A DNA stretch of 7,253 bases from Caulobacteraceae bacterium (GTDB lineage: Bacteria > Pseudomonadota > Alphaproteobacteria > Caulobacterales > Caulobacteraceae): NCBI GenBank assembly GCA_028291305.1, contig JAQGII010000064.1, positions 1 to 7,253 of the forward strand, in the 5' to 3' direction. Positions 5,180 through 7,253 of the stretch are shown here, piece by piece. Within the stretch, counting starts at the first letter, position 1. Each line of letters starts with the position of its first letter. Under the pieces are notes generated by a model. That model searched no databases. It saw nothing but the letters and a program-made list of their open reading frames with translations, and had not been told where the DNA came from. Made by a program: the position numbers and the translations under genes.

Positions 5180-6147
5180 GGGTTCCCTCTCCCTGACGTT
5201 TCCTGCGGCCGGACTCCTTCGCCGATCGGGGTGTGCAGGGTCCCGATGCCTTCGACCCAGGCCTCGACCCTGTCGCCGGGCTTGAGGAATTCCCCCCGGC
5301 CGGCGCCGACGCCCGAGGGCGTTCCGGTCAACACCAGGTCGCCGGGATGGAGCGTCCGCAGGGACGACAGATGGGAGATCTGCTCGGCGATGTTGAAGAT
5401 CATCTGCCCGGTGTTGGACTCCTGTTTCATCACCCCGTTGATCCGCAGGCCGAGGTTCAGGTTCTGAGGATCCTTGATCTGCTGCGCAGGCGTGATCCAC
5501 GGTCCCAGAGGGCAGGAGCCGTCGAAGACCTTGTGCGCCACCCAGTCGAAGAAGAAGGGCGAGGTTTCGGGTATCGGCGGGCGCCGTGAGAGGTCGCGCG
5601 CCGAAAGGTCGTTGGCGACTGTGTAGCCCGCGACATAGTCGAGCGCCTGGTCCACCGAAACATCGCGGGCGGTGCGGCCGATCACCGCCGCCAGTTCGAC
5701 TTCCCAATCGACGGTCTTGGACGCCCGCGGCAGCCAGACCGTTTCGTTGTCGGCTGCGATCACCGCCCGCGCGGGCTTCAGGAAGTGCCACGGGCGCAGG
5801 GCCGCCGCCTTCGGATCGGGCCCGAGCTCGCGTCCGCTGGCCTTGGCCATTTCCAGTACGTGATCCGTGTAGTTGGCGCCGGCGCAGTAGATGGCTGACG
5901 GGTAGAGAATCGGCGCAGTCAGCCGAACCGCCGCGAGCGGCTGGCCGGCGGCCGGGGATTGCGCCGCCCGCGCGGCGGCCTGTTCGATCCTTGCGCGGGC
6001 CGCCGTCCAGTCTTCGAGTACGCCCAGCACTGAGCTGTCCGCCTCGTTGGCGGTCAGCTGCGCCAAGTCGTGGATCCGTTCGTTGACCAGGATGCCGGCT
6101 CGGACCCGCCCCTCTGACGCATAGCTCAACAGCTTGTACTCAACCAT
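5176..6147 (-). CDS. Fumarylacetoacetate hydrolase-family protein
   Basis: A 323-aa cytoplasmic FAH-superfamily enzyme, probably metal-dependent. Members hydrolyse acylpyruvates or hydrate/decarboxylate 2-keto-dienoates late in aromatic meta-cleavage and homoprotocatechuate-type pathways. The N-terminal domain (1-80) is the variable part. The catalytic core begins at YCAGANYTDHVLEM, with His96. Metal ligands are Glu149 and Glu151 in DWEVELAAVIG and Asp180 in GYTVANDLSARDL. Lys206 lies in AHKVFDGSCPLGPW, and TGTPSGVG is at 274-281. The active site therefore looks complete. The ATG at 6147 is chosen over an ATG 15 codons upstream because GAGGGA lies 8 nt before it and homologues start just ahead of KLLSY. 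It is the first gene of the reverse operon and overlaps the oxidase start by 4 bp. The substrate is presumably the ring-fission product of the downstream dioxygenase (inference). Confidence 0.92.
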   Translation of the reverse strand: MVEYKLLSYASEGRVRAGILVNERIHDLAQLTANEADSSVLGVLEDWTAARARIEQAAARAAQSPAAGQPLAAVRLTAPILYPSAIYCAGANYTDHVLEMAKASGRELGPDPKAAALRPWHFLKPARAVIAADNETVWLPRASKTVDWEVELAAVIGRTARDVSVDQALDYVAGYTVANDLSARDLSRRPPIPETSPFFFDWVAHKVFDGSCPLGPWITPAQQIKDPQNLNLGLRINGVMKQESNTGQMIFNIAEQISHLSSLRTLHPGDLVLTGTPSGVGAGRGEFLKPGDRVEAWVEGIGTLHTPIGEGVRPQETSGRGNP

Positions 6148-6287
6148 TCCCGGTTCCCTCTGGCCTACGTTGGCGCCCCAGGAGCCGCGCACAGCGACGA
6201 CGCCGGCCCAGGAGAGCGATGGCAGTTTAGCGATTTATGGACGCGCGCAGGCGCGCCTTACGCATATGGACATCAATCCACTGACTG

Positions 6288-6315
6288 AATATACAATGGA
6301 TTGCCTATCGTACAA
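6288..6315 (-). promoter_or_regulatory. Candidate sigma-70 promoter for the reverse operon
   Basis: Reading the reverse strand, TTGTAC (6315-6310) and TATATT (6293-6288) are separated by 16 bp. The -10 matches the consensus at 5 of 6 positions; the -35 keeps only TTG. It would give a leader of about 130 nt before the FAH start. A forward-facing alternative in the same patch is TGGACA (6267-6272), then 17 bp, then TATACA (6290-6295), so overlapping divergent promoters are possible. Confidence 0.35.
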
Positions 6316-6321
6316 GACGAT
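6307..6321. promoter_or_regulatory. Operator-like 15-bp dyad overlapping the candidate -35
   Basis: ATCGT and ACGAT are exact inverted 5-bp arms around ACAAG. The dyad overlaps the -35 element of the candidate reverse promoter, and its total length resembles the roughly 15-bp pseudo-palindromes bound by IclR-family regulators of aromatic pathways. Binding is an inference. Confidence 0.35.
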
Positions 6322-6452
6322 CTCTGCGCCGAACGGCCCCGCCGCGCAGCCCTTCGGCCTGGCCCCGTCCGGCGCCGTTCGCCAAGCCGCGCCGGTTGGC
6401 CATCCGGCCGTTTAACCCAGACGCGCGGGCGTCATTGTCGTTCGCGCACGGC

Positions 6453-6480
6453 GGGGGGAGTGTACTAATAAGATCCCCCC
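6453..6480. repeat. Inverted repeat enclosing an AT-rich core
   Basis: GGGGGGA (6453-6459) and TCCCCCC (6474-6480) are exact complements around a 14-nt core that contains TACTAATAAGAT, the only AT-rich stretch close upstream of the regulator. It may hold the regulator's own promoter or autoregulatory site. It could also form a hairpin in a forward leader. Confidence 0.3.
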
Positions 6481-6600
6481 GGGGCGCCGCGGCCTGGCCC
6501 GCAGAGGGTTCGGCAAACGCTACGAACGAAGGCGCCGCCAGGATGATGGGGGGATTAAGCTATCGGATACGTCCTTCCAGGGAAATTGGAGAGTCGCAGC

Positions 6601-7253
6601 TTGTTCGCTGAAGCATACGAACACTTGGGTGTGAAAAGACGCGGCATCAACTCGGTGGAGCAGGGCGTCGCCGTGTTGCAGGCCGTGGTCGATCTCAAGA
6701 AAGCTGCCTCGCTGAAGGATATCGCCAAGCAGGCCGGCATGGAGTCCAGCCAGACCCACCGCTACGTTTCCAGCCTGGTCAATTGCGGCATGCTGCGGCA
6801 GGACGCGGCCACGGGACGCTATGATCTGGGGCCCACCGCGCTGCGGACGGGGCTGGCGGCGATTTCCCGGAACGATGCGCTCACGCGGGCGGAAGAGGCG
6901 GCTCGGGATTTCTCGAACAACAGCGGGGCGACGACGCAGCTGAGCGTCTGGGCTTCCGGCGGGCCGACGATCATCCGGTGGAACCACGGCGCGCCCCCGG
7001 TCTACACCATTCTGACAATCGGCTCGGTGCTGCCGGTGACCACGTCCTCGACGGGGCGGGTGTTCCTGGCCTTCCTGCCGGAATCGCTGCTCGGGCCGAT
7101 GCTGGTCGCGGAGGGACACAAGGCGCCGTTGGCCAAGAACCCGAAGCTGCTGAAAGAGCGCGAAGACATCCGCGCCGCCTTCATGGCGGATGTCGATAGC
7201 ACAGTCGTTCCAGGCTTGCGCGCCTGTGCGGCGCCCATTCTGGGCATCAACGA
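6601..7253 (+). CDS. IclR-family transcriptional regulator, 3' end cut by window
   Basis: About 217 residues are present and the frame stays open to the right edge; IclR proteins usually run to about 250-280 aa, so the last few dozen residues are missing. The N-terminal winged helix-turn-helix starts near RGINSVEQGVAVLQAVV and includes SLKDIAKQAGMESSQTHRYVSSLVNCGML, followed by the wing GRYDLGPTAL. The effector-binding domain follows, with VLPVTTSSTGRVFLAFLP typical of the family. The start is uncertain. I chose TTG at 6601 because GGAGAG (6588-6593) lies 7 nt upstream; GTG at 6631 is possible but has no ribosome site, and TTG at 6586 is also in frame. It is divergent from the catabolic operon, the usual arrangement for IclR regulators of aromatic degradation, and probably controls it in response to substrate or an intermediate. 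Activator or repressor mode cannot be told. Confidence 0.9.
   Translation, partial: MFAEAYEHLGVKRRGINSVEQGVAVLQAVVDLKKAASLKDIAKQAGMESSQTHRYVSSLVNCGMLRQDAATGRYDLGPTALRTGLAAISRNDALTRAEEAARDFSNNSGATTQLSVWASGGPTIIRWNHGAPPVYTILTIGSVLPVTTSSTGRVFLAFLPESLLGPMLVAEGHKAPLAKNPKLLKEREDIRAAFMADVDSTVVPGLRACAAPILGIN

Larger units (their letters stand above)
6148..6600. promoter_or_regulatory. Divergent control region between operon and IclR regulator
   Basis: This 453-bp region has no credible gene. Forward frames at 6134-6415 and 6396-6611 have no ribosome site and no family resemblance. It contains an AT-rich patch at 6262-6325 in otherwise very GC-rich DNA, with candidate promoter elements facing both ways, the dyad at 6307-6321 and a second inverted repeat at 6453-6480. 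This is the expected place for IclR binding, although no binding sequence for this particular protein is known. Confidence 0.65.

Noticed and set aside
4028..5467. Long forward open frame (479 codons) opposite the oxidase and FAH genes
   Set aside because: It is Gly/His/Arg-rich without family motifs or a ribosome site and lies antisense to two genes with complete catalytic motifs. It is a shadow caused by high third-position GC.
6243..6256. GCGCGC-AG-GCGCGC inverted repeat
   Set aside because: A simple alternating GC tract in GC-rich DNA, easily due to chance; not listed as a site.
6134..6611. Two small forward frames (93 and 71 codons) in the divergent control region
   Set aside because: They have no ribosome sites and no recognisable domain, and they run over promoter-like elements and into the regulator start. 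Treated as chance frames.
6520..7119. Reverse open frame of 199 codons opposite the IclR gene
   Set aside because: The forward frame encodes a convincing winged-helix and effector domain; the reverse frame is Arg/Gln/His-rich and motif-free.

Overview
The window reads as a catabolic (accessory) region of a GC-rich proteobacterium, most likely an alphaproteobacterium. This assignment rests on strong codon-position GC bias, GTG/TTG starts, tight 4-bp gene overlaps, a Tat-exported flavoenzyme and the family mix (AAHS transporter, IclR regulator, FAH hydrolase). It is an inference from style, not an identification. I see no mobile element, CRISPR, tRNA or rRNA.

Layout, left to right. A forward-strand gene enters from the left and ends at 119; only the C-terminal tail of a fumarylacetoacetate hydrolase (FAH)-superfamily protein is present. 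A perfect 17-bp stem-loop (196-234) separates it from a convergent block of six reverse-strand genes. In transcription order (right to left) these are: an FAH-family hydrolase/hydratase (6147-5176); a Tat-signal, FMN-dependent alpha-hydroxy-acid oxidase of the lactate-oxidase type (5179-4016, 4-bp overlap); a two-domain type I extradiol ring-cleavage dioxygenase (3938-3045); an NADPH-dependent FMN reductase (2904-2338); a UbiX/Pad1-type flavin prenyltransferase (2341-1784, 4-bp ATGA overlap); and an AAHS-family aromatic-acid MFS importer (1670-279). A roughly 450-bp divergent control region (6148-6600) carries candidate promoters and inverted repeats. Beyond it is a forward IclR-family regulator, cut by the right edge.

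Working model (inference). The transporter imports an aromatic acid. The FMN reductase and UbiX pair makes prenylated FMN (prFMN) for a UbiD-type (de)carboxylase that is not in this window. The extradiol dioxygenase opens a catecholic ring, and FAH-type enzymes process the ring-fission product. The exported 2-hydroxy-acid oxidase would act on a hydroxy-acid side chain or precursor in the periplasm before uptake. The IclR protein would sense substrate or intermediate and control the divergent operon. The combination of a periplasmic 2-hydroxy-acid oxidase, a dedicated reduced-flavin/prFMN supply pair and an extradiol dioxygenase in one transcription unit is the most interesting aspect. I do not recognise it as a named pathway, and its substrate cannot be read from the sequence.
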